Source of the DNA: an uncultured Collinsella sp.
Lineage (GTDB): Bacteria; Actinomycetota; Coriobacteriia; Coriobacteriales; Coriobacteriaceae
NCBI GenBank assembly: GCA_902496005.1
Contig: CABUZI010000115.1
Coordinates: 1 to 5,258 of the forward strand
DNA: 5,258 nt
Direction of reading: 5' to 3'
Made by a program: the position numbers and the translations under genes. Shown here piece by piece: positions 1 to 5,258 of this stretch. Positions within the stretch are counted from its first letter, which is position 1. Every line of letters begins with the position of its first letter. The notes under the pieces are model-generated. The model had not been told where the DNA came from. It saw nothing but the letters and a program-made list of their open reading frames with translations, and did not search any database.

Positions 1-1336
1 CGCCGTCCTTTGCATACGCCTGCCCGTCGCCCTTGGTGGCGGCATACAGCGGAGCGGTCACGTCGAAGGTGACGTCCCCCGCGTCGTCGACATCAAAGGT
101 CTGAACGCCGGTCTTGCCGTTACGCTCGGCGTAGGCGGAGCTGTAGACGAAGGTCTCGTGGCCCGTCTTGTCGAGGACCGCGAGGGCTTGGATTTCAAAC
201 GAGCCCATCGAGAGCGACGTGGGGAACTCGATTTCGATATAGCCCCTTGCCGCATCGTAGCTGCAGCTCAACGTTTTGCGGGTCTTTAAAGAGTTCGGGT
301 CCTCGACATAGCCGGGGTCGCCGAGGATCGGGGAGACAGACTTTACGCCGTCCGCGTCGCCTACATTGCAATAGATACGGAGGATCCCGCCGACGGGGAC
401 CCTCTTCGCGGAGATGGAAACGTTCGAGACCGTGGGCGGGTTCCGGTCGATCGCGCTGCCGGTCACCTCGAAGCACAGCTCGCTCGGGTCGCCAACCGAG
501 AAAGTCGCGCCCGAAATGCCGTTGGCCCTGGCGTAGGAACTCTCGTACACATCGGTCTCGAACCCTAGGCCATCGGTGACCGAAAGGCCGATCAGCCTGT
601 GCCTTCCGATCCTATTGCTGTCGAATGTGAGGTCAAACCCGTCGATAGACGAGCCTCCGTGATAATAGGCTGACGAAACAGAGCAGCCGTCGTCCGAATT
701 CTCCCAGCCCTGCCGCAGTATGGGGGAAACGGAGCGAACGCCGTCGGCATCGGAGACGGTCCAAGAGATGTGGAGGTCGGCACCGGTTGCGACCTCCCTG
801 CTCGAGAGCGACACGGAGGACACGGTCGGCGGGTTTTGGTCCTCGGGTCCCTCGGTCACCTCATACTCGAGGGGGTCGGTGGTGAAGGTCGGACAGTCGA
901 GCCCCTTCTCCTCGGCATACGTCGTGTCGTAGACATCGGTAACCCATCCAAGACTATCGGTCACGCCGAGGCCGATGATCCGGTACCTGCAGGGCCGGTC
1001 GCTCGGGGAGGTGGAGATATCGAAGCCCGCGGTCGTGTTGCCGGTCGACGAGAAGGCGAGACGGGAACTGATTCCATGGTCTCCGGTATCGTTTTCGACA
1101 AGGACTTCGACTATGGGCGTGACGGACCGTACCCCGTCAGGGTCATCGACGCTATAGCCGACATGCAGCGTGGAGCCGGCCGTGACTGTCGTCGCGGATA
1201 TCGTCACGTTGGAGATGCTGGGCGGGTTCGGGTCCGACGCGGCTAGGGCGGTTGAGGGCAAAGCAAGCGCTACGGTGGCGGACAGCGAGGCGAGCAGGCT
1301 AAGCGCGAAGCGCCTGGAGAATTTCAAGGAGGTCAT
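1..1336 (-). CDS. Secreted repeat-containing surface protein, N-terminal part (runs off left edge)
   Basis: The frame is open from the ATG at 1336-1334 to the window edge: 445 residues and no stop, so the C-terminus is missing. Residues 1-32 form a typical signal peptide: basic start (KFSRR), hydrophobic core (about 10-26) and an A-L-A site after residue 32. Three homologous units follow at about 37-167, 168-298 and 299-429. Each opens with NPP(S/T) and a strand-like stretch, then D(P/A)DGV(R/K)SV(S/T)P, and has (V/L)xDxxG near its end with a VY...YAE/YAR tail. The size and beta-rich look suggest Ig-like or cadherin-like extracellular modules, but I do not recognise the family. Each unit has two cysteines at non-equivalent positions. 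The gene is probably secreted through Sec; a cell-wall anchor, if present, would lie beyond the window. The start is supported by the signal peptide and by the ATGA overlap with the upstream ORF. No good ribosome binding site precedes it (only GGAAG, 13 nt away), so translation may depend on coupling. Confidence 0.85.
   Translation of the reverse strand, partial: MTSLKFSRRFALSLLASLSATVALALPSTALAASDPNPPSISNVTISATTVTAGSTLHVGYSVDDPDGVRSVTPIVEVLVENDTGDHGISSRLAFSSTGNTTAGFDISTSPSDRPCRYRIIGLGVTDSLGWVTDVYDTTYAEEKGLDCPTFTTDPLEYEVTEGPEDQNPPTVSSVSLSSREVATGADLHISWTVSDADGVRSVSPILRQGWENSDDGCSVSSAYYHGGSSIDGFDLTFDSNRIGRHRLIGLSVTDGLGFETDVYESSYARANGISGATFSVGDPSELCFEVTGSAIDRNPPTVSNVSISAKRVPVGGILRIYCNVGDADGVKSVSPILGDPGYVEDPNSLKTRKTLSCSYDAARGYIEIEFPTSLSMGSFEIQALAVLDKTGHETFVYSSAYAERNGKTGVQTFDVDDAGDVTFDVTAPLYAATKGDGQAYAKDG
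50..1228 (-). repeat. Three tandem 131-residue protein units inside the surface protein
   Basis: The NPP motif recurs at residues 37, 168 and 299, and the Gly of DxDGV at 68, 199 and 330, so the period is exactly 131 residues (393 bp) both times. Approximate unit positions are 1228-836, 835-443 and 442-50. The DNA copies are well diverged while motif spacing is kept, which points to old duplications under structural constraint rather than a recent expansion. Later motifs shift by a few residues between units, so boundaries outside the motifs are approximate. Confidence 0.85.
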
Positions 1337-2085
1337 TGGTGGTGCCGATCTTCCATAATTGTTGCAGCGATACCAGTATATCTTTGGCCCATGCTAGCCA
1401 GATGTTCTTTCCGCGAACGGCTCGTTAGTTTAGAGACGGCATATGGACGCCTGTCTCGTCCACGTTTCTCGTAAGGGCGATTATAAGGACATGAAGAGAC
1501 TTTCTCGGAACAATCAATTGGGGATATCAAAGAAATGCTGGACGCCTCCTGATCGCTCAATGCCTTTGAGGTGAAATGCGGCGCATCGGCTACGTTGTTG
1601 AGATCATTTATCGAGCGATACGTCATTCCAGCTGAGGCCACCGTCATGAGGCTTCTGTTCCTACACCCCCCCGCAATCCCGCGCGCGGCACCCAACAGCT
1701 CGTACTCCCTCTCGCTCCACTGGCACAGCTCGGCAGTCTCGACGGCGTCGCGACACAGGTCCAGAAACACCTCAGCTCCCTCGCAGAAGCACTCGCGGGC
1801 AAAGTCACCCGAACCGCTTGCGACGCACGTGCCGTCGGCAAACAGCTTCCAGCTAGACAGCTCGCGCGAGTCGTCTCCAAGCAGCTTGATCTGCAGTACG
1901 TGCGGGTCGCCGGCGGTGTAGAGCTCTTTCTCGAGCGCCTGCACGGTAAAGCACATCTGGTGGGGGAGACTGCTCTTGAGCATGGCCGAGGCATAGCCGT
2001 TCGGCTTGTCCAGAAGATGCATTCGTTTTGGCTTGGCTGCCAGGTTGTGGAAGTTGCGCTCACTGCGCACGGAGAAATTGTCCAT
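1333..2085 (-). CDS. Hypothetical protein, 250 residues; reading frame crosses a G7 tract
   Basis: I do not recognise this protein. The ATG at 2085 is chosen because AAGGAG stands seven bases upstream; the open frame extends to 2283, but nothing supports that extension. Residues 1-138 look genuinely coding: GC-rich third positions and a mixed, soluble, Cys-containing sequence (C45, C87, C99, C101, C111, C121) with no signal peptide or membrane segment. Residues 139-140 are encoded by a run of seven G (1666-1672). Beyond it, codon use changes to A/T-ending and rare codons (AGA, AGG, ATA, CTA), and the sequence is low in recognisable structure. The stop TGA (1335-1333) overlaps the ATG of the surface-protein gene. 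With one G fewer, the protein would end at 1644 after 146 residues; with one more, at 1661 after 141 residues. The real product may therefore be the short form, with 1337-1643 acting as leader for the next gene. A weak resemblance to a LuxR-type helix near residues 124-133 is not convincing. Confidence 0.55.
   Translation of the reverse strand: MDNFSVRSERNFHNLAAKPKRMHLLDKPNGYASAMLKSSLPHQMCFTVQALEKELYTAGDPHVLQIKLLGDDSRELSSWKLFADGTCVASGSGDFARECFCEGAEVFLDLCRDAVETAELCQWSEREYELLGAARGIAGGCRNRSLMTVASAGMTYRSINDLNNVADAPHFTSKALSDQEASSISLISPIDCSEKVSSCPYNRPYEKRGRDRRPYAVSKLTSRSRKEHLASMGQRYTGIAATIMEDRHHQ
1666..1672 (-). repeat. G7 homopolymer inside the hypothetical ORF
   Basis: Seven consecutive C on the plus strand read as seven G in the coding strand. 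Both alternative frames stop soon after it (TAG at 1663-1661, TGA at 1646-1644), so a change of one base would truncate the protein by more than 100 residues. Such tracts are common sites of slipped-strand phase variation and also of sequencing errors. Confidence 0.6.
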
Positions 2086-2179
2086 ACGGACTCCTTTCAT
2101 CGATATTGGCAGGGCCACCGTGCCTCTTGGCCGGTTGGCGTCGGGATCGTGGAGCCAACTCTCTACCCCGACTCTGGAT

Positions 2180-2206
2180 AAAACGCGCCCGCTCCTTGCG
2201 GGCACG
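2180..2206 (-). terminator. Rho-independent terminator-like hairpin
   Basis: Read on the minus strand, CGTGCCCGC and GCGGGCGCG pair as a 9-bp stem with one G-T wobble around a 5-base AAGGA loop, and TTTTATCC follows at once. The GC-rich stem plus T-run fits an intrinsic terminator. It lies about 245 bp past the stop of the membrane-protein gene, which already has a closer terminator candidate, so it may end a separate short transcript. Confidence 0.6.
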
Positions 2207-2241
2207 ATGGGGTCTATCAACGTGTACGGACAGAAATCAAG

Positions 2242-2271
2242 CGCCATCCGCGAAATGACGCGCGGATGGCG
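2242..2271 (-). repeat. Perfect 11-bp inverted repeat with 8-base loop
   Basis: CGCCATCCGCG (2242-2252) and CGCGGATGGCG (2261-2271) are exact reverse complements. The flanks are only modestly T-rich on either strand (CTTGATTTCTG on minus, TTGGTTTCCC on plus), so it is at best a weak terminator. It could also be a protein-binding site or part of a structured RNA with the hairpin at 2180-2206. Confidence 0.6.
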
Positions 2272-2303
2272 TTGGTTTCCCAAGTGATTATTCGGCTTCC
2301 ATC

Positions 2304-2380
2304 CGGAAAAGTGTCGAAATCAGCCGTGTAAAAGTACGGAAAAGTGTCGAGATAGGCACCTTAAAACTTCGGAAAAGTGT
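2304..2380. repeat. Three direct repeats, 33-bp period (iteron-like or IS-end-like)
   Basis: CGGAAAAGTGTCGA occurs at 2304-2317 and 2337-2350, and its first 11 bases recur at 2370-2380. Start-to-start distance is 33 bp both times. The match extends leftwards as a partly conserved A-rich stretch (TAAAA) before copies 2 and 3. Even spacing near three helical turns suggests a protein bound on one DNA face. Candidates are the sub-terminal transposase sites of an IS21/Mu-like element end, or a regulator array. No transposase gene is in the window. Confidence 0.65.
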
Positions 2381-2391
2381 GGCTGGATGAC

Positions 2392-2417
2392 AAAACAGCA
2401 CTTAGAAGTCGGTGCTG
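2392..2417 (-). terminator. Terminator of the membrane-protein gene
   Basis: On the minus strand CAGCAC and GTGCTG form a perfect 6-bp stem around a 10-base loop, followed directly by TTTTGTC. It starts 34 bases after the stop codon at 2451, the expected place for an intrinsic terminator. The short stem keeps confidence moderate. Confidence 0.5.
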
Positions 2418-2450
2418 GATGCGGGATCCTGTGGTCGCCTTCAGCCCTCG

Positions 2451-3440
2451 CTACTCGTCGTCCTCGTCGTTGGGGTCGCCCTTGAGGGTGTTGATGTCCA
2501 GGTACTGGTTGTCGTCCTCTTTTTGCTGGGTCTCCGACTCCGCTTGGGTGGGGCCGCGGAACAGCTGGAACCCCTCAAACGCAATGACACCGAGCAGGGC
2601 AATGATAATGGCGATAAAGGCAACCTTGACTGCCTGCGGAAATTCCGAGAAACGCAGCGCCTTTTCCTCGGCGTAATAATCGGCGAAGCGCTCTTCGCCC
2701 GTGCTTTTGGTATACGCCGGCGCGGACGCGGCCTCCGGGTCATATTCCGGTGCAGGCGTGGCGGCGTACGGATCGTTGAGATAATCGCTCGATGCGGTGC
2801 CATAATCCTCGGTCTCGATGCGACCGGTGCCAGCATAGCCATCGGAATAACCGGAATATGCCGCACCGCCCTCATAGTCCGCGGCGCTCGTGTTGGCGGC
2901 AAAAAGCGGGTTAACTGGAACATCGAGCGCCGGCATGCCGGTAGAGGTCTCATCCAGATCGGTTGCAGCCCAGGAATCGTAGGCAACCTGATGGGCAACG
3001 GGCTCATCGAGCCTTGCGACCGGAGGCTTGCGTGCCGCAGGAACAGGCAACTGCTGGGCGCTGTACATAACGGTGCTGTCGGCCGATTTGCCCTGCGTCG
3101 CTGCTGCGAGAAATGCCGCCGTCTCGGACGGGTCGCTTGCGGGGCGGGGAGCGGGCGTGGGCGCCGAAGTGGGTGCGGGCGTAGGCGCGGGCGTCGAAAC
3201 AGGCGACTGCGCAGGAGTCGGCGCAGATACGGGCTCAGGCGCAAGTGCGGGATTGGGGCTTGACGGGCGAGCCCCGCCGCCGCCCATGAGTTCGTCGGCG
3301 GTCCACGGGCGATCATCCATCACGTCGTCAAGGTTCAGCGAAAACAGGTCGTCTTCACCCTCATCGAACATGCGGTGCACATGTCCACCAATTGCCGGAA
3401 TCAATCCGCGACCGGTGCATGATGCCTTGCTCAACGCCAT
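2451..3440 (-). CDS. Acidic Pro/Ala-rich protein with one C-terminal membrane segment
   Basis: The gene encodes 329 residues of unknown function. The ATG at 3440 has AAGGA about ten bases upstream and a TATAAT-like box at 3480-3475, which places the probable transcript start downstream of any earlier in-frame ATG; Met24 lacks a ribosome binding site. Residues 24-51 are acidic (FDEGEDDLF, LDDVMDD). Residues 63-103 are low-complexity, made of PAP/PTP/SAP steps. Residues 185-256 are rich in Tyr, Gly, Ala and Asp/Glu. A single hydrophobic helix (about 271-292, with AFIAIIIALLGVIAF) is preceded by basic residues and followed by an acidic 35-residue tail ending DEDDE. With no signal peptide, the likely topology is a long, probably disordered cytoplasmic N-terminal part with the short tail outside. 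It might be a scaffold or envelope-associated protein, but nothing visible assigns a role. It lies 123 bp downstream of the regulator on the same strand, and may have its own promoter. Confidence 0.85.
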   Translation of the reverse strand: MALSKASCTGRGLIPAIGGHVHRMFDEGEDDLFSLNLDDVMDDRPWTADELMGGGGARPSSPNPALAPEPVSAPTPAQSPVSTPAPTPAPTSAPTPAPRPASDPSETAAFLAAATQGKSADSTVMYSAQQLPVPAARKPPVARLDEPVAHQVAYDSWAATDLDETSTGMPALDVPVNPLFAANTSAADYEGGAAYSGYSDGYAGTGRIETEDYGTASSDYLNDPYAATPAPEYDPEAASAPAYTKSTGEERFADYYAEEKALRFSEFPQAVKVAFIAIIIALLGVIAFEGFQLFRGPTQAESETQQKEDDNQYLDINTLKGDPNDEDDE

Positions 3441-3474
3441 TCTGTCCCATCCTTTCGAAATACTAATGACATCG

Positions 3475-3480
3475 ATTATA
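3475..3480 (-). promoter_or_regulatory. Possible -10 box for the membrane-protein gene
   Basis: TATAAT reads on the minus strand at 3480-3475, 34 bases before the chosen ATG. No good -35 hexamer is found 16-18 bases upstream, so this rests on the -10 match and position alone. Confidence 0.35.
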
Positions 3481-3524
3481 TGGAACTTCCCAAGCGGCTC
3501 GGTCTCGGATTCGTGGTTTCCTGA

Positions 3525-3561
3525 ACTCGCGCCCAAAAAGGGAGGGGCAATCCAGGCGAGT
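3525..3561 (-). other. Hairpin between regulator and membrane-protein gene, weak terminator candidate
   Basis: Just after the regulator stop, ACTCGC pairs with GCGAGT, stacked next to GCCC pairing with GGGC, with a 7-base bulge on one side and a T-rich 10-base loop. No T-run follows the stem, so it is not a standard intrinsic terminator. It may slow readthrough, or be chance. Confidence 0.3.
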
Positions 3562-3563
3562 GC

Positions 3564-4217
3564 CTACTTGTCGCCGGCCGCCGCCTTGGCCTCATTGAGG
3601 TAGCTATAGAAGCTGTACTTGGAGATGCCAAAGAACTCGCAGGCGCGCTCGCTCGACTTGGAAATGAGGAAGGCACCGCGACGGTCGAGGTAGCCAATGG
3701 CACGAATGCGCTCGTCTTTGGTCATGAGTGCCGCGGGCTTGCCCACAAACTGCTCGCACTCGTGCAGCAGGTCCTCGAGCAGGTCGCCGATGTTCTTGGT
3801 AATGGGCTCGGGCTCAGTGTAGCCCGTGCCGCCGGTGCCGGTAAAGGCATCGAGCGAGCGCTCAAAAGCCTTCATAAGCGTAATGTCAAAGTTGATGCCC
3901 AAAATGCCGACGGGCTTGCCCTCGTCGTTGCGGATAAAGATCGTCGAGGACTTGAGCAGCTTGCCGTCGGTGGTTTTAGTGAGGTACGGCTCGCGGTCGT
4001 GTACATCGGTGGCGCCCTCGTGCATGGACTCAAATACGATATGGCTGGGGCCGTCACCCAGTTTGCGCCCGCTGACGTGGCCGTTTTCGATCACCACGAT
4101 GGAGTGGTCCACGTCATCGGTCTCCAGATCGTGGACGACGACTTCGCAGTTGGGGCCAAATTGGAGCGCCAGACCGTGTGCGAGGCGCTTGTAAAACTCA
4201 ATCTGTGCGGGGGTCAT
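3564..4217 (-). CDS. DauR/YheO-like transcriptional regulator (PAS domain plus helix-turn-helix)
   Basis: A 217-residue DNA-binding regulator. Residues about 5-115 match the YheO-like PAS domain: GPNCEVVVHDL (21-31), IVVIENGHVSGRKLGD (40-55), then LKSSTIFIRNDEGKPVGILG (88-107) and INFD (108-111). Residues about 145-210 match the DauR-type helix-turn-helix: a leading helix (GDLLEDLLHECEQFVG), then GAFLISKSSERACEFFGIS and recognition helix SKYSFYSYLNEA. Length is typical for the family. Start 4217 is chosen because AGGAAGG lies five bases upstream; the in-frame Met at 4247 has no such site. The family senses small molecules; Pseudomonas DauR represses D-arginine catabolism. The ligand here is unknown. 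Because it is divergent from the DpaL gene, regulation of that gene by diaminopropionate or a related amino acid is a reasonable inference. No strong terminator follows, so readthrough into the membrane-protein gene is possible. Confidence 0.92.
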   Translation of the reverse strand: MTPAQIEFYKRLAHGLALQFGPNCEVVVHDLETDDVDHSIVVIENGHVSGRKLGDGPSHIVFESMHEGATDVHDREPYLTKTTDGKLLKSSTIFIRNDEGKPVGILGINFDITLMKAFERSLDAFTGTGGTGYTEPEPITKNIGDLLEDLLHECEQFVGKPAALMTKDERIRAIGYLDRRGAFLISKSSERACEFFGISKYSFYSYLNEAKAAAGDK

Positions 4218-4494
4218 GGGTACCTTCCTAAAAATTAGTTTGGGCACACTTTGCCATAAACCACACCTGTTCGCAAATAACGAAAGCGTCGCTGCGTTGT
4301 GTGACCGTTCGGCGGCGAAAAAGTACCGATTACGGCAACAAACAATTCGTTAGGTATGCCAATCAAAAAGTGTGATAGAACATTACTAACAAACTTTTTG
4401 TTTGGCATCCACATAAAAGTTCAGCCGTGTGAATGGGATCGGGCTGAAACGCGTATGCGGGGGCCGGCAAGAGAGGACTTAAGGAGTTCACCGT
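4218..4494. promoter_or_regulatory. Divergent control region between regulator and dpaL
   Basis: This 277-bp stretch is more A/T-rich than the genes and must hold the start signals of both. It contains the ribosome binding sites (AGGAAGG on minus at 4223-4229; AAGGAG on plus at 4481-4486), a long inverted repeat at 4356-4408, and a 7-bp inverted repeat TTCAGCC/GGCTGAA at 4420-4426 and 4442-4448 in the likely dpaL leader. I could not find a convincing -35/-10 pair on either strand. Confidence 0.6.
4356..4408. promoter_or_regulatory. Long inverted repeat, candidate operator
   Basis: Arms 4356-4370 (ATGCCAATCAAAAAG) and 4394-4408 (CTTTTTGTTTGGCAT) are reverse complements at 14 of 15 positions, separated by 23 bases. 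Arm centres are 38 bp apart, so a dimer or two dimers could bind. It lies 86 bp before the dpaL start and 138 bp before the regulator start, a fitting place for control of both. There is no T-run after the second arm in either direction and no gene runs into it, which argues against a terminator. That the adjacent regulator binds here is inference. Confidence 0.55.
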
Positions 4495-5258
4495 ATGGCC
4501 GATAAGATCCAGTGGGCGAGCAACACGATGCCCAAGAGCGATGACAAGCACTTGGGAATCATGAGCCTCGACCATGTGAAGAAGGCCCGTGCCTTCCACC
4601 AGTCGTTCCCCCAGTACACCGTCACTCCGCTTGCCCGCCTGGACGGTCAGGCTGCGCGCCTGGGCCTGTCCAACCTGTGCGTTAAGGACGAGAGCTATCG
4701 CTTTGGCCTCAACGCCTTTAAGGTCCTGGGCGGCTCGTTTGCCATGGCCAACTATATTGCCGACGAGACCGGCAAGGACGTTGCCGACTGCACCTTCGAT
4801 TACCTGACCTCCGATCAGCTTGCCAAGGACTTTGGCCAGGCCACCTTCTTTACCGCCACCGACGGCAACCATGGCCGTGGCGTGGCATGGGCTGCCAACA
4901 AGCTGGGCCAGAAGGCCGTCGTGCACATGCCCAAAGGTTCCACCAAGCCCCGCTTCGATAACATCGCCGCCGAGGGCGCCACGGTGACCATCGAAGAGGT
5001 CAACTACGACGAGTGCGTGCGCATGGCCGCCGCCGAGGCCGATGCCTGCGAGCGCGGCGTCATCGTTCAGGACACCGCCTGGGAGGGCTACGAGAAGATC
5101 CCGTCCTGGATCATGGAGGGCTACGGCACCATGGCTTCCGAGGCTGCCGAGCAGCTGCGCGAGATGGCCATCAACCGCCCGACGCACGTCTTTGTCCAGG
5201 CTGGCGTAGGCTCGCTCGCCGGCGCCGTGGTGGGCTACTTCACCAACCTGTATCCCGA
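4495..5258 (+). CDS. dpaL: 2,3-diaminopropionate ammonia-lyase, N-terminal part (runs off right edge)
   Basis: This PLP-dependent fold-type II lyase (YgeX family) converts 2,3-diaminopropionate to pyruvate and two ammonia in the cytoplasm. The 254 codons present are about two-thirds of the roughly 400-residue family length; no frameshift is seen. Family signatures: substrate-domain entry TPLARLDGQAARLGLSNL (44-61), PLP-binding lysine K76 in GLNAFKVLGGSF, ATDGNHGRGVAWAA (121-134) with the cofactor-contacting Asn125, QDTAWEGYEKIPSWIMEGYG (192-211), and the start of the glycine-rich GVGSLAGAVVG stretch (238-248). D123 and D193 are candidates for the two catalytic aspartates described for the E. 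coli enzyme. The start at 4495 is fixed by AAGGAG eight bases upstream. Sister families (threonine dehydratase, cysteine synthase) lack this motif set. It is probably regulated by the divergent PAS regulator. In several gut bacteria ygeX lies in a cluster linked to anaerobic purine/urate breakdown. Confidence 0.95.
   Translation, partial: MADKIQWASNTMPKSDDKHLGIMSLDHVKKARAFHQSFPQYTVTPLARLDGQAARLGLSNLCVKDESYRFGLNAFKVLGGSFAMANYIADETGKDVADCTFDYLTSDQLAKDFGQATFFTATDGNHGRGVAWAANKLGQKAVVHMPKGSTKPRFDNIAAEGATVTIEEVNYDECVRMAAAEADACERGVIVQDTAWEGYEKIPSWIMEGYGTMASEAAEQLREMAINRPTHVFVQAGVGSLAGAVVGYFTNLYP

Larger units (their letters stand above)
2086..2450. other. Intergenic region with hairpins and iteron-like repeats, no convincing gene
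   Basis: No reading frame here has both a ribosome binding site and coding-like composition. On the minus-strand reading, from right to left, it contains a likely terminator (2392-2417), three short repeats at 33-bp spacing (2304-2380), a perfect 11-bp stem (2242-2271), a second terminator-like hairpin (2180-2206) and the ribosome binding site of the ORF starting at 2085. I see no strong promoter for that ORF. Confidence 0.6.

Noticed and set aside
770..1246. Plus-strand frame opposite the surface protein
   Set aside because: Antisense to a gene with a clear signal peptide and repeats; no recognisable protein.
1480..1485. TATAAT on the minus strand as promoter of the surface-protein gene
   Set aside because: The -10 match is good, but no -35 hexamer lies at a usable distance and there is no extended -10, so I did not list it as a feature.
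2086..2283. N-terminal extension of the 1333-2085 ORF to the Met at 2283
   Set aside because: It would run through the two hairpins, and the AAGGAG site before 2085 marks a much better start.
2304..2402. The 33-bp periodic repeats as a CRISPR array
   Set aside because: Repeats are only 11-14 bp with about 20-bp gaps that are themselves partly similar; only three copies and no cas genes.
2412..3263. Plus-strand frame of 283 codons opposite the membrane-protein gene
   Set aside because: Arg/Gly-rich low-complexity translation with no ribosome binding site; antisense shadow of the Pro/Ala-rich region.
2441..3316. Minus-strand frame of 291 codons overlapping the membrane-protein gene in another frame
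   Set aside because: Arg/Pro-rich translation with no membrane segment or start signal; the other frame has a ribosome binding site, a plausible -10 box and a proper helix.
3441..3536. Earlier start of the membrane-protein gene at 3536
   Set aside because: No ribosome binding site there, and the TATAAT-like box at 3475-3480 would lie inside the coding region.
4363..5187. Long minus-strand frame of 274 codons opposite dpaL
   Set aside because: It lies fully antisense to a certain enzyme gene, has no family features, and is a by-product of GC-rich codon use.

Overview
The window looks like chromosomal DNA of a high-GC Gram-positive gut bacterium, most likely an anaerobic coriobacterium such as Collinsella. 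This is an inference from GC-rich codon use, AAGGAG-type ribosome binding sites, and the pairing of a DauR/YheO-type PAS regulator with a 2,3-diaminopropionate ammonia-lyase (DpaL/YgeX). No rRNA, tRNA, CRISPR array or intact transposase gene is visible.

Layout. Bases 1-1336 (minus strand) carry the N-terminal 445 residues of a secreted protein. It has a clear signal peptide followed by three tandem, diverged units with a 131-residue period, and it runs off the left edge. Its ATG overlaps the TGA of the next gene upstream (1333-2085, minus; unknown function) in an ATGA arrangement. That upstream frame contains a run of seven G; gaining or losing one G would end it about 105 codons early. Bases 2086-2450 hold no convincing gene. 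On the minus-strand reading they contain a likely terminator just after the next gene, three copies of a short repeat at an exact 33-bp spacing, a perfect 11-bp stem, and a second terminator-like hairpin with a T-run.

Bases 2451-3440 (minus) encode a 329-residue acidic, Pro/Ala-rich protein with one C-terminal membrane segment. Bases 3564-4217 (minus) encode the DauR-like regulator. A 277-bp divergent intergenic region with a long inverted repeat (4356-4408) follows. From 4495 to the right edge (plus) lies dpaL/ygeX, cut off after 254 codons.

How the genes may work together. The regulator and dpaL are divergent and share one control region, so the regulator probably controls dpaL and whatever follows it. 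The inverted repeat is the best operator candidate. In several gut bacteria ygeX belongs to a cluster linked to anaerobic purine/urate breakdown, so the sequence to the right is worth examining. The left part is a separate surface-protein locus. Its translation may be coupled to the upstream ORF, and the G7 tract could make it switchable. This is a hypothesis, and a sequencing error in the homopolymer is a real alternative.
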